Below, piece by piece: positions 47,640 through 59,324 of a DNA stretch of 64,000 nt. The DNA is from Diospyros lotus (Eukaryota; Streptophyta; Magnoliopsida; Ericales; Ebenaceae): the NCBI RefSeq assembly GCF_014633365.1, contig NC_068352.1, positions 3,898,393-3,962,392 of the forward strand, written 5' to 3'. The translations under genes and the position numbers were made by a program. The notes under the pieces were generated by a model. That model had not been told where the DNA came from and did no database searches. It saw only the letters and a program-made list of their open reading frames with translations. Every line of letters starts with the position of its first letter. Within the stretch, counting starts at the first letter, position 1.

Positions 47640-49771
47640 TCATGTAACCACCGTCGGTGTTCGTACCACACTAGAAGACGCTCCACGGGATACTGTATAT
47701 GCATAAGACCCAGTAGAAGAAGACCCAGTAGGAATAGTTAAAATTTCATATACCTGAAGACATGTTCGTCTCCACGCATCTACATCCTGAGTGGATCCAC
47801 CTAATATGACGCGCCTAAGAGGAGACAATGATGCCATAATGCGCTACAAGACACAATTATTTTAAAAATAAAAAATTAAACATAATATATTTAAAAAAAT
47901 TACAATTACAAAATTAATCTTACCACATCAGCAATGGTCACTCTATCTTCATCACCTCTATCAAACCTGGATCTATGTGAAGGGTTTTGTATGACTCGAT
48001 ACGTAATGCGATAATACCACGTCAAGTAGTCTTCACTACACTCCCATGGCACTCGGGCAAGTCCACCCCGTCGGTGTGCTGGCAATAAGTGAAAATCCCA
48101 ACGAGTCCAATTATCATTAATAAAATCATAAATTACCTTATATGTTGTCGTAGCTGTACCCCGCTTGGTTTCAACAGGGGATAATGGAGGTGGAGGTATA
48201 CTTTGCATATGCCCAAATTGTCGCAGAACCCTCTCTGAATGATATGACTTAATCACGCCTCCACACTTAAGACATCCAGAAAAGAACGCAATCTCATGCA
48301 GTGGGTGCTGTGCACGATGCTTCTTATATGGTGTTCAAACGATTTGCACGTATTTCAGAATTTAAATGACGAGCTATATTAAGTTGTAAAATATAATGTG
48401 TGAACAAAATACCTGATCTTCAATTAAGTCATCAAGTCGTTCTCGCAAAGATTGTAAGGAATCGTACTCACGAACAGGAAGCTAACGGTGAGCCCTAGGC
48501 AACTCGTCAGTATATGCCAAATTATATTTACTTCTAGTTAATGAAAAATGTTCATATATCCAAGCCTGTATACAGTTAATATAAATAATTGTTAATATAT
48601 ATGAAAAGATGTCAAATATATGCACATAATAATAAAATTTAACTGATTACCTCAAGTAATGTCAAATATCCACAGATTCCCTTGACATCTTTTCTACTCG
48701 CGATACCCAGTTGCCTATATAGATATGACAAAGAAGTAGCCCCCCATGCATATGTACCAGATAAACTGAAGTCTTCCAACAATGCAAGATAGGAAACCGA
48801 AATCATGGTACCATTCTTATCCACAAATAATGTACAACCTAATAAAAATAATAAATACGCCCTATTGGCATTGTAGATCTCTTCATCCGGAGCTGAATCT
48901 GGCACGTTCATAAACGTTCTTCTCAACCAATCTAATTTCACATATGGTTCCCGAGTCTCTGCTATCTGGCCTGTTGCTTCTACTACTGAGACTCCAAGTA
49001 AACGACATAGTAAGTTCTGAGCCTCATTACCGGTCAAATGAGGGACTGATACAGGCCTGCCAGCAACTGGTATATTTAGAATGGTAGCAACGTCATCTAG
49101 TGTGATTGTCAACTCACCAAATGGTAGATGAAATGTATTAGTCTCTGACTGCCATCTCTCTGAAAAGGTTGACACAACTGTAGGATTTGCAAATCGATAC
49201 GTGCATCCTATCAAAGGTGCCAACCGAGATCTGATGACAACATCATGAATACGTTGCTGATTTACTAATGACCAATCAAGAATTCTTTGTCCATGACTAT
49301 TACACTTCAATACACCTCTTTCCTATTATACAAAAATAATAAAATAATTAATAAAATTATAATAATTAATTTAAATGTAAAATTATTTTTATAATCGCTT
49401 ACCTCTCCAGCCCATATGCTAGCAGCAACATGATTTTTAAAACTCTTTAAAATAGATGGATCTTCAGGGCCTCCTAAAAATGGTCCAGCAATATCATCTG
49501 GAGCAATAGTAGATGGCTGCTCTGGAGCAATAGTAGATGGCTGAGAAGCACTAGTAGATGGCTGCTCTGGAGCACTGGTAGATGGCTGAGGAGCACTAAT
49601 AGATGGCTGCTCCGGAGCACTAGAAGATGGGTGTTCTGGAGCACTAGAAGATGGGTGTTCTGGAGCACTAGAAGATGGTTACTCTGGACCCTCTACCTTT
49701 CTCCTCCTCGTGGAAGCTGTCGGGCGTTGACGAGATGAAGATGGGCGAGCTCTCCCTCGAGTATGTGCCAT
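47640..49771 (-). pseudogene. Plant mobile domain (PMD) gene inside the MULE, two nonsense codons
   Basis: Proposed exons on the minus strand: 49771-49403, 49322-48651, 48565-48413, about 48310-47924, and 47843-47640. Exon 1 encodes a basic start (MAHTRGRARP) and a repeat of PSSSAPEH/PSTSAPEQ units. Exon 2 encodes the PMD core, with ERWQSETNTFHLPFGELTIT, LDDVATILNIPVAGRPV and an LLFLLGCTLFVDKNG segment, as in MAIN/MAIL-type and transposon-borne PMD proteins. Exon 4 has SERVLRQFGHMQ and the Trp/Tyr-rich C-terminal part. Two stops interrupt it: TAA at 49681-49679 (in place of Gln, judged from the repeat) and TAG at 48484-48482. PMD genes are known partners of MULE and gypsy transposases; their transposition role is unclear. 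Confidence 0.85.
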
Positions 49772-50039
49772 ACCTATAAATGAATGTACTATATCAGTCA
49801 TTTTTAAAATAATAATAATCCATTATAAAATTAATTTAATTCATATAAGAATGTTATATTAAATGTCTAAATACATTATCACAAATAAAATTATTTATAA
49901 TAACATTAACAACAATTGAATTTATTAAATTCAATCATATTTTAAAATGAAAAATATCAGTCATTTTTGTTAATTAATATGAAATCAATCCTATTTTAAA
50001 AAAATTAAAAAAGCACAAAACTAAAAAAATAACAAAAAA

Positions 50040-50200
50040 ATCCAGTTCGGGTTTCTCCAACCCGGGTTCGAGAAACCCGAACCGGGTTGGACCCCCACAC
50101 CTCGTCGTGCGGCAGGTTGCAGAACCCTGCGCACTGTGAGGTGCGGGGGTTTCTAAAACCCTCGAAACCCAACCCCCCACCCCGAAACCGACGATGGCGG
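50040..50200. repeat. GC-rich inverted repeat near the MULE right end
   Basis: GTTCGGGTTTCTC and its reverse complement GAGAAACCCGAAC flank CAACCCGGGTTC, forming a strong hairpin (about 50045-50083). It lies just upstream of the PMD gene start. Confidence 0.7.
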
Positions 50201-50598
50201 CGATGGTGGCTGCCATCGTCGTCGATGCCGCCATGTGCTTATTAAAGAAAGAAATAGAAAGAAGATAAGAGAAGGTGTACCTATTGCTGGATTTCTTCTT
50301 TCTCGCGAAAACAATGGCCGAAGACAATTGTTAGGGTTTGTGTGAAGAGGGTGAGAAATGGTGTGACTGTGGCTGCGAGGGCATATTTGGAAATTTGTGG
50401 GTTGTAAAGAGTAATTCTTGTGGCTGTATAGAGTAAAATTGAAATTTTAGTTGATCGGGCTATAAAAGTAATTTATAGGGCTACTAATAGAATTTCCCTT
50501 TCGTTTTTTATATTTTTAAAAAAATATCGTTTCAGTGTTTCCATTTCATATCGAAAACATATCATTTTCTGTTTCCGTGCTACTTAGCATATGTGTAG

Positions 50599-52649
50599 GT
50601 GCGCAGAGTGTCTGTCTTAGTGTTCATTCATAAAGAAATGAATGTTATATATATATATATATGTATGTATGTATGTATGAGGTAGCAGTGAGTCGTGGTT
50701 TGCCATGAATGTAAAAGAAGGGCTTTAATAATATATAAGTGGAGTATATGTTTATTGATAGAATAAAATAATAATGTGAGATAGTTGTGTATATATGCTG
50801 AGGTTCACTGTGTGTAAGTGCAAGGGATTTAAATGAAATAGGAAATGGCCCTTGGTGTGAGTGCATATTAGTGGTGATATGTGTATATGTTATTAATAAT
50901 AAATATATATTTTCTTATATATTCTAAAAAGGAAGTGATATTTGCATATTAATTAGTAAGCATTAAGTTATTATTATTATTATTATTATATATTATTACT
51001 TCTATTGTATTAATATTGTTACTAAATTTTAGTAAATAATGTTAGCATTATATTAGTAAATAATAACATTACTTCATGAATTAAATACCTTTTGGTATTA
51101 ATAATATTAGCACAATATTAGTAAATAATATTATTCCTATTGTTAGTTTAAATTTTAGTAAATAATGTGTATTACTCTTATTAGTAAATAATATTAGAAA
51201 ATAACATTATTAATACATATTGTTATTCTGATTATCTTTCTTTCCGTAATAATGTACATGATAATATGAGTAAATGGTATGTACTATAATATAGTAAGAG
51301 ACCATAAATGTAGTCAGCATATCTTGGTTGTGTTTCTCGAGAGTTTGTTCATTCTCTGTTTTCTAAATGGAATGAAGATAGGTGTCAATCGGGTTAAGTG
51401 CTAACTTGTGTCCATAGGGAACGACTGTTCGTTTTATCACATTGTCTTCCCTATTTGAACCAGTTAAACACCTTTGGTACACTCACGTGTTTGTTATACA
51501 CTCGCGTCGATTTATGCAGTCGTGTGGTTCATATTTGGTCTTGAGTGCTTGTCTCACGTTCATGATTTATTTACTTGATGTTAATAGACATGAGCAATTG
51601 CATTTGGCATGTGTTTTACTAGTTGGGTGAGGCTTAGCAGGATGCTTGGCTTATGGGGGCTTTGTATCCTATTCGGTCTACTACGCCACTCGTTATCTGT
51701 TGCATTTGCATTGTCCGGGCGCCAATTTTTGTGATACAGTTGTACAGTGTCAGGTTTCTCGAACTGAGTTATTTTGAGATGCCTCGGTGTGCCTAGCTTT
51801 TTATTTTGGTCACTTATGCAGGCTGGTGAGCTATGGCTCCAGTTTCAGCTATAGTTGCCCTTTGGGTCCAGTTTGCCTTCGGGCCAGTGAGCTACGGCTC
51901 CAGTTTCAGCTACAGTTGGTCTTCGGGTTCAGTTTACCTTCAGGCCAGTGAGCTCTGGCTCAAGATACGGGTACAGCATGCCTTCAGGGCAGTAGTAGGT
52001 TTGTTAAGGACTTGGGTGCCAATGCATTCTCTTATTTGAGCCCCAAGATCCTGTATATGTGCATTGTTATTTATGTTGTTGGTACCTGTAGCGGTTTATG
52101 TGATTACATGGCATGTTATGCATGAGTTCGTTTTATTATGCACTTGAGGTGCATGTTTACTTAAAGCCTCATTTATCTGTCATTTTCTTTCGTTATGGAC
52201 TCGCTAAGTCACTTGGACTCACCTTGTTTTCTCTTTATTCCAGGTAAAAGCAAGGATCTAGTTCTGGGCTAGTCTAGCGGTTCCCGACATCCAAGCTAGA
52301 TGGTGTATAGGGCCATGCAGACCTAGTAGCGTTAGCTTGGGAGTTCTTTTGTATTTTGCCGCTTCTAGCGTGTACTCTCCTTAGTTTTCTTTGGGTCTAT
52401 ATCGATTGATGTATTGTTATGGCTTGTATGCCAGTACTATATGTTTTGCATGCCAGGCTGTGTATGCCTAGAGTTCGATGTTGTAGCAGTCTGTGTACTT
52501 GTTTTTCATGCCAGGTGGGCAAGTTATTATTAACAGGTTATTCTGTGATTATCAGTGCATGAGTGATAGGTTTATCCAGGATCCAAGTTGTCTTTGCTTT
52601 CATAGGGCACCTGCTCTGGTTCTTTGGGGACTAGGGTGGGAACCTTACA
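50599..52649 (+). other. Right part of the solo LTR
   Basis: Includes (AT)n(GTAT)n near 50649, AT-rich repeats at 50900-51250 built on TTAGTAAATAATATTA, and the conserved TTCCAGGTAAAAGCAAG region near 52240. No gene is seen. Confidence 0.6.
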
Positions 52650-52999
52650 TTCTACTTCATGTTTGATTACGATTTATTTTTATTAAGATTCTAGTTGACT
52701 TTTACTTAGAATTTATTTCTATTAGAATTCTAGTTGAATTTTATTTATAAATATTAGATGGATTTGGATTAGCCAAACACTATAAATATACCTAGAAGTT
52801 AGGGGCGTAATCAAGTTTTTCTTAATACAAATTTCAGCAATCTATTTAGGTTTGCTTAGCAAAACAGTCTTGTATTTACGTCTTCCTTAAAGCCAAGCTT
52901 CGACCATTAAAGTTTGTTCTTTCAAGGGTTTATTTTGGTATGTTTTTTTCACATATGCGATATATGTTGCGTTAGGTGGTATCAAATTGGTTCATCAAC

Positions 53000-54102
53000 C
53001 AATCAGATGGCCAATCTTGAAAGTAACGGTAGCAACCAACCTCATGATGGTGATTAGGGGCTGCCCACGGTTTGGAGAGCAATCGAAGAACAACAGGAAA
53101 TAACTCATACAATGCAACAATAATTGGAGCGAATCAGCAACTAATTGGGCATTTTACAAAGAGTTAAGGATAATTGAAACCGGACTAATGGCTTGAATCA
53201 AGCTAGCTACATTAAACCGAAAAGACCAACTATTAATCATGTCCTCGTTAATCCTAGAAGACCAATGATAGATGATAACGACGATGAGAATGATCTTGGC
53301 CATATGATAACCAACCCTAGTGGTAGAGAGGTTAAAAGGAAAGCACAACAACACAACCATTGGGGCAACGACGAGTATAAACTAAAGAATGGCTTTTTGG
53401 TGAGTTTGGAGCTTGATCTCAAACATTATGTTATCCTAGAAACCTCAATGTTTGCAAACTTAGGTTTGGTTTATGCTATTAACATAACAGAAACTCCAAG
53501 GTTTTAGATATACTGGGGTATTTTTCAGTCCCAAGGGCTCAAGCATTGCTTCGTAATCTAAGGATGGTGGTGTTTCTTCTTATTGGCTTGCGACTATAAA
53601 GGAGATAAAGGCCATGGTAGTAGATCCTTCTACAATTTATTCAGGCTCTAGCATGATTGAAATCGAAGGTAATAGGAACATATTCACCTTTACGTTTGCA
53701 AAAGCAAGATGGTCACAAGGGTCTCTTTGTGGATAAGGGTGTTGGATCTCCAAGCTAGTTAACTCGGGTAGTGCAACTGCTTTCGATATTAATATGAAAT
53801 TAGATTTTGAAACTAAGAATGATGTAGCAACTACTATTATAGCTAATCAAGTTCTTGAACCAAAGGAGGATTCAAGCATCAATATTTTAAGTGATGGAGA
53901 CACTGCTGGTAGTCATGGAATAAGTCTCTATTTGAAACAGTTGCAAAAGAATGCTTCTCTAGGAAAAAAAAAATCTACAGATGAATTTGAAAGCCGTTGT
54001 GGAGTCAAAATCAAAAAAATTGATGAGAGTACAAGGACCTGTGATAAGATCTACCAAATTAGAGAAGTGCTCAAAATGGAATGTTTAATGTCCTCAATCT
54101 AA
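53000..54102 (+). pseudogene. Decayed gypsy gag-region fragments
   Basis: An N-terminal MANLESNGSN-type start is followed by in-frame stops. Frames at 53193-53507 and 53794-54102 are charged and fragmentary. No intact CCHC knuckle is seen. Confidence 0.5.
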
Positions 54103-54194
54103 TAGTAATAATACAATAAAGGCAGAAGGCAACAAACATGGTGATGGTTTGACCCATGCCAACGAAGATAGGGCTAAGAGAAGGAGGAATGTCT

Positions 54195-54601
54195 TTGCTT
54201 ATGTTCCCTTAGCAGAAAAGTTCAAGCGGTTCAAGAAGATATCAAGCAAAAGTTGCACAAATAAGTAATACAAGGCGACAGCTGACAAGCATAGGAAGCA
54301 TAAGGTATTTGAGGTTGGAAATTAAATCATGATATTCTTAAAGAAGAAACAGATTCCAGCAGAAAATCAGAACAAGCTCAAGCCAAAGAAGTATGGTCCT
54401 TACAAGATTACAAAGAAGATCAATGATAATACTTATGTTATTGATTTTCCTAATCATATGGGTATTTCCAAAACATTCAATGTTGCTAATCTTTCTTTGT
54501 ATTTGCTGGATGTTGAGTTGTCATACCAGGATCATAATTCAAGGACAAATTCTTCTCAAGTGGAGGTAAATGATGCAGACATTGATCTTGACTTGGCCTA
54601 A
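54195..54601 (+). pseudogene. Gypsy integrase C-terminal fragment
   Basis: The open part (54329-54601) contains NKLKPKKYGPYKI and INDNTYVIDFP...GISKTFNVANL, the GPY/F-type end of plant Ty3/gypsy integrases. Upstream, YKATADKHRKHKVFEVGN fits the preceding segment but a stop interrupts it. The rest of integrase is missing. Confidence 0.85.
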
Positions 54602-55099
54602 GGCCGAGCCGACCACGCTAGAATAGTAGCGCCAAAATAGTATTTTAATACTTCATAAGTTATAGGATTCTATTTGATTTAGGCTTCTACTTAATGTTTG
54701 ATTACGATTTATTTTTATTAGAATTCTAGTTGACTTTTACTTAGGATTTATTTCTATTAGGATTCTAGTTGAATTTTATTTATAAATATTAGATGAATTT
54801 GGATTAGCCAAACACTATAAATACACCTAGAAGTTAGGGATTCTAATCAAGTTTTTCTCAATACAAATTTCAGCAACCTATTTGGATTTTCTTAGCAAAA
54901 CAGTCTTATTTTTGCGTCTTCTTGAAATCCAAGTTTCGGCCATTGAAGTTTGTTCTTTCAAGAGTTTATTTTGGTGTGTGTTTTTCACACAAGTGCTACA
55001 TGCTGCATCACTCTAGTTGGATATTTTAGAGAAAAACATTTACTATTTCCTGTGACATAATCCATTGCAAAGAAGCTTTAGCAAATTCATAGTCTCCTA

Positions 55100-55625
55100 G
55101 ATAACATATTGAATGTTTTTGATGTTGGCCTGTGGCATTTTGAGGGTTTCCCTTTGTTTTTAAGGTGTTGGGAACAAAATATGAATCTTGCTAAAGATTC
55201 TCATTCCTTGATTCCTCTAGGGGTTAAGGTCTTCAATGTTCCTCTAGAGGGTTGGACAGTGAGAGGTTTATCTATGACTGAAGATATATAAGTCGAGACT
55301 GGGTTTTAACCAAGTGTGTATGGAGGTTCAAGTCTCCTTATCTTTTCCTAAATTAATTAAACTCTATCAGGGTTTAAAAGAATTTACCGTAGAACCAAAA
55401 ATTTTGGGAATGCTAGTAGAGTATCAATGGGTGCCATTTATATGCACTCATTGTAAGGTATTTGGTCATCCCTTGTCTCGCTACCCACATTAGCATTGTC
55501 AGGATCCAGGGGATAAGACTGATAGGGCATCAGGTGAGGGGCATGAAAATCGAGGTCCCACAAGAGTGGAAAGTAATAAAGGTAAAGGGACCATGGATGT
55601 TTTGAAGAATAAATGTGACTAGCAT
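55100..55625 (+). pseudogene. LINE ORF1 / DUF4283-type fragment with zinc knuckle
   Basis: The text LWHFEGFPLFLRCWEQNM, then VKVFNVPLEGWT and, after a frame break, VEYQWVPFICTHCKVFGH matches the DUF4283 plus zf-CCHC_4 layout of plant LINE ORF1 proteins. Frame breaks and an early stop show decay. Confidence 0.65.
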
Positions 55626-56200
55626 CCCAAATGGAAGCTTGCCTTTGACTTTGAAATCACTGAATCATTCATTCAAGAGAAAATGAAGTAGGCAAAGTTA
55701 AATTGGATATTTTTTATGCCACACCAAATAATTTCAAGGTTTAAGTAGGTGACAAAATGAAAAGAACCACTTCTAACATTTATTGATGTAGATATAAAGT
55801 GATGTAAAATTTGGTGTTCAAGATCTAAGAAGTCATCGGATCCTGGGTGTTGGTTGGTTGAAAAAAGTTCATTTTTACTTGTTAGGACTAACCATATTTC
55901 ATCATGCTAAAACTCTAGGTCATCTATGACCTTGTCACATTGGTTTAAGTTTAGAAGGGTTACTAGTCTACCATCTGTCAAGAGATATTTGGTGCCTTGG
56001 TATCTAAACTTAAGATTGTCTACACTATATTCTTCTTTCTTGTCTTTTATTGGTGATTTGAGTAGGCTAGAGTAAAATTATGTTGGGGCTTCAAGATAGA
56101 CATCAAGGTTTAGAGTTGACAATTTAAACCAACCCATGTTGATAATCCATTGCTTTAGGTTTTCACTAAATTCTATTGATTTTCATTCCAATCTATATTC
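55626..56200. other. Unassigned stretch, probably transposon-derived
   Basis: No intact frame is seen. Confidence 0.35.
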
Positions 56201-56545
56201 CTACTAGGTATGATGCTTTAGGACCTTTGAAACCAAGGATTTTTTGTTGTCATTTCTAAAATGATGTGTATGAGAATGAGAGTGAGCGCGTGGTTTTCTA
56301 CTAGGGTTAGGTGTTGTGTCCAATGGTCACTTAGTTCTGGGTTTCTTAGATGCGAAAGGTTTGCTAGGTGAAGAGATGGAGATTTCCTTTTGTTTTGTAG
56401 CCATTTCAGAATACTCAGACTCAATACGAAGAGTTCTGAAAGGAAAAGATTTTTCAATAAATCCATTTGAATGTGATGACGATGAATAAAAATGAATTGG
56501 TTTCATGCACAAATCAAACGGAAACGAAAAGATTTGAAGCAAGAG
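56201..56545 (-). pseudogene. Unassigned minus-strand frame downstream of copia RNase H
   Basis: Includes a start MATKQKEISISSPSKPF and a Lys/Pro/Ser-rich segment. Its position after RNase H could fit an extra open frame of a long copia element, but this is a guess. Confidence 0.3.
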
Positions 56546-57120
56546 ATTACCTGGAATTGAGATTCTAAGAGTGAGGGCTCAAGAGAAATACAAGAGGTAA
56601 GGTTTAATCGAGTGGTCTTTTGTTTATACTTGAGTAATAAGTCGATTGAAATTCGAAAGAAAATTTGAAAATACTAGACAAATGCATATTTGTAATCGAG
56701 TATGAGATTGTTTTTACTTGATTATTTCCTTTATTTACTTAATTGATATTGGTTATTGATACTTGATTATATGAATATTGCAATCGATTAAAGACTTATT
56801 AGTAGAGTGACTCAGATGAGTTACTCGAGCAAGGTTTGCAACTTCTCGGCCTTAAAAATCTACTTAACTATTAATTCGATTTACTCTATTAAACATTCAC
56901 GATAATTGATTAAACTTTTTCTTTACTCGATTAAGATTTTCACATTTGAAAGATTTCTATAATACTCGATTAATAACACAATCTTTACTCGATTGAAGAT
57001 TTAAACTACTCGACTAAAGAACTAATATACTCAACTAATGAGCCAAATTTACTCGATTATTTTTGCTATGCAATCAACTATTTTCTCATCTCAAATTTCG
57101 ATAACTCCCACTTCAGTCTT
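56546..57120. repeat. Stretch rich in ACTCGATT/TTACTCGA words
   Basis: Many short direct repeats of TACTCGATTA and variants. No gene is seen. Confidence 0.6.
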
Positions 57121-57129
57121 GATATTTGA

Positions 57130-57523
57130 GAATTGATTTTTCTTTAATGGCTTAGTAAAAATATCAGCTAATTGGCTCTTAGTTGGCAAATATTCTAAGA
57201 CTACGTACATCTCCCATTTGCACATGATCTCTACTAAAATGGTGTCTTATCTCGATATGCTTAGTCCTTAAATGATGCACTAGATTCTTAGACGGAATAA
57301 TAGCACTAGATTTATCCCGTTTGATAGGAATATGGTTAACCTTAATTCTATAATCCTCCAATTGTTGTTTAAGCCACAAAATTTGGGCATAACAACTACC
57401 AGCTGATACATATTCAATTTTAGTAGTAGAGGTGGCCACATTAACATCCAAAAAAAATCTAACCGTTATACTAGCCATTACAGACATCCAAAAAAGTACC
57501 AGTTCTGATTCTAACTGTTGCAA
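57130..57523 (-). pseudogene. Copia RNase H fragment
   Basis: Contains TSTTKIEYVSAGSCYAQILW, LKQQLEDYRIK and RTKHIEIRHHFSRDHV, the conserved C-terminal RNase H of Ty1/copia pol. Upstream RT is absent, so this is a relic. Confidence 0.85.
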
Positions 57524-58390
57524 AAAGGCTTTAAAACCATCCTTTGAACATGAATTAAATATCTAACCATTGAGATCAAATAGAATGGAATATATCTTGA
57601 TTATCTTTTAGGTTTTAACCAATGGAAAAAAAGGCTAATTAACATGTACGAGGTAATAAAGGCTATAAAGGCAGATGCGCTTCAAGAAGAAGTAGAGATG
57701 TTGAGCTAATTTTTTCTACAAACATTTTCAAGCAAAAGAGCCCTCCTAGCATACATCTTATATTAAAAAAAGAGAGAGTATTTTATCTTCACATTCTTTT
57801 AATCTTTCTTTTCTTTGTGAGAAGCTATTTTCTTTATTTAAATTTTATTTTGTAAAAGTTTCTCAAAATGTTTAAATTATAATCTTTTCTTCTCTTTTTT
57901 TGTGGTTAGTGCTTAAGCCCATAAACAGTATAGTGTAAGAGGTTTCAGTTGATCCTTACAAAACCTGTGTATTTGGTTACAACTGATCCATCGAAAAGCT
58001 AAGGTTATAGCTGATCTTACAAAAAGTTATAGTGGATTGTTAAAATCCTTGATGAGGAGCCAAGGGAGTAGAGTAGGTTGATTGAGCCGAACTACTAGAA
58101 AACTTGTTGTGTATTTCTCTGTTTATTTTCTTTTATTTCAACACTTTCTTTCTACTTTTAGCAAATGTTATTTTTCAACAAATTTGTTATTAGTCTTAAT
58201 ACTCACATCAACAATTTTCTAAAACTTTAAGAGGATCAATCTTCTCGTATAAAATTTGCTTTACACTTATTACATAACATTTTTTGATAGAAATATATTT
58301 AAAGTATTGGTGTTCATAATTTGAAAAAGCTCAAAAATACCCAATTCACCCCCTCTTAGTGTATAGTATTTCTTACACATACCTTAGAAA
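57524..58390. mobile_element. Probable copia LTR/leader remnants
   Basis: Includes repeated GATCCTTACAAAA / AACTGATCC words and CCAATTCACCCCCTCTTAG (about 58340-58358), a sequence common in the leader or linker of long plant copia elements. Ends were not resolved. Confidence 0.4.
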
Positions 58391-59324
58391 AGTTGGCCAT
58401 GGATAAATTAACATGGATAAAGATCTAGAATTCATATAATTGATCTCTCATATATAGTAGGGTTAAGATTATTATGGATGGCCCACTAACAACAGAACTG
58501 AACTACAAATAGGCATCAAATTATAGTCATAATAAGATTAGGTTTTCCAAACATACTCGCAACAATTCCTTTATTAACTCAAATTCCAAAGCATACTCAC
58601 AACTCAACCCAAAACACAAATCACAAGCCAAAACCAATGCAAATTCAAACAAGTCGGGTCATCACAAGCCTAAATGGACTGATTATCAACCTCCAGTTAA
58701 TGCATCCATTCATTAAGCTTTCCACTGAGCGACTTGCATCCGCTCCGCTCATCAATTGTGACCTCCTTGAAACAACAACAATCTTAGCGACATCATCAAC
58801 ATCTTAGAAAATTAATTACTTTGATGAAATTGTTAACAAATTATTGAAATACTATAGACTCATAATAAAGGGGTTAATATCATGAACCCCAAATTCTCCT
58901 TAGATTATGGCAACCCTGGGACCAATTTTAAGAGAGGGAGAGAGAGAGAGATTGTTTTTTAAATAGAAGGGTATTTTAACATTTAAAAAAATTTAACTAT
59001 TATTGTTTAACGACAAATATTAATTGATACAAGATTTAAAACTTAAGGGAGGTCACTATAATTATGACAAACTTTAGAAGTTATTTTTGTAATTTACCCC
59101 CAAAAAATATTATATTCTAACTCAATAAAAATCAAATTATTGACCATCCAGCATACGCAAGAGAACCCTACTACCAGCCATCCAAAATAAAATTATCAAC
59201 TCTCTTTCCTTACACCCATGATCCCAATTTCTACCAATCCAAAATAACTTACTAATTTTTAGGTATGGTTTTAGTGATGATTACTACTTTATGTTATTAC
59301 TTATCATTATATTTATTAATATTA
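58391..59324. other. Intergenic stretch, nothing recognised
   Basis: A short GA microsatellite lies near 58934-58950. No gene is seen. Confidence 0.5.

Larger units (their letters stand above)
31334..48161. repeat. Right copy of the 16.8 kb duplication (more intact)
   Basis: Matches 1-16800. Its frames are longer (for example 44252-44776 versus 12907-13314), so this copy is the better reference. Confidence 0.97.
42459..50498. mobile_element. MULE (Mutator-like), 8.04 kb, complete with 9-bp target duplication
   Basis: The termini GGGAAATTCTATTGGCAGCCC (left) and GGGAAATTCTATTAGTAGCCC (right, inverted) are flanked by a perfect 9-bp duplication TTTCGTTTT (42450-42458 and 50499-50507). Similarity of the inverted ends extends imperfectly over ~43 bp. 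It contains a plus-strand transposase gene with an OTU-like tail and a convergent minus-strand plant mobile domain gene. Both genes carry inactivating changes, so the copy is formerly autonomous at best. Confidence 0.93.
41564..50588. mobile_element. TIR element carrying a TFIIB fragment, interrupted by a MULE
   Basis: The 18-bp terminal repeats GCTAAGTTGCACGGAAAC (41564-41581) and, inverted, at 50571-50588 differ at one base. Two target-duplication readings are possible: ATATGT touching both repeats (41558-41563, 50589-50594), or TGTGTAGGT slightly outside (41545-41553, 50592-50600). Without the MULE the element is about 1.0 kb and holds GTTTCCG-type repeats and a TFIIB fragment. Superfamily is uncertain; Pack-MULE-like capture is one reading. 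Confidence 0.65.
40131..52649 (+). mobile_element. Gypsy-type solo LTR (~3.5 kb without its nested insert)
   Basis: Starts TGTAATGACC and ends GGAACCTTACA, with inverted TGTAA/TTACA tips and a perfect 5-bp target duplication TTCTA. About 9.0 kb of nested DNA transposons sit at 41564-50588. It contains a TATA region near 40966, an (ATT)n tract, two-and-a-bit copies of a ~64-bp repeat at 51830-51970, and the block shared with the other two LTRs (51631-51670). No coding region belongs to the LTR itself. Confidence 0.85.
52655..55007 (+). mobile_element. Ty3/gypsy element, internally deleted
   Basis: The left LTR (right part 52655-52971; its left part is at 40033-40130) matches 54690-55007 of the right LTR. 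A TGGTATCA primer-binding-like site follows at 52977. The interior keeps a decayed gag start (52998-53160), gag-like pieces, and the end of integrase, but no protease, reverse transcriptase or RNase H region. Confidence 0.8.
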
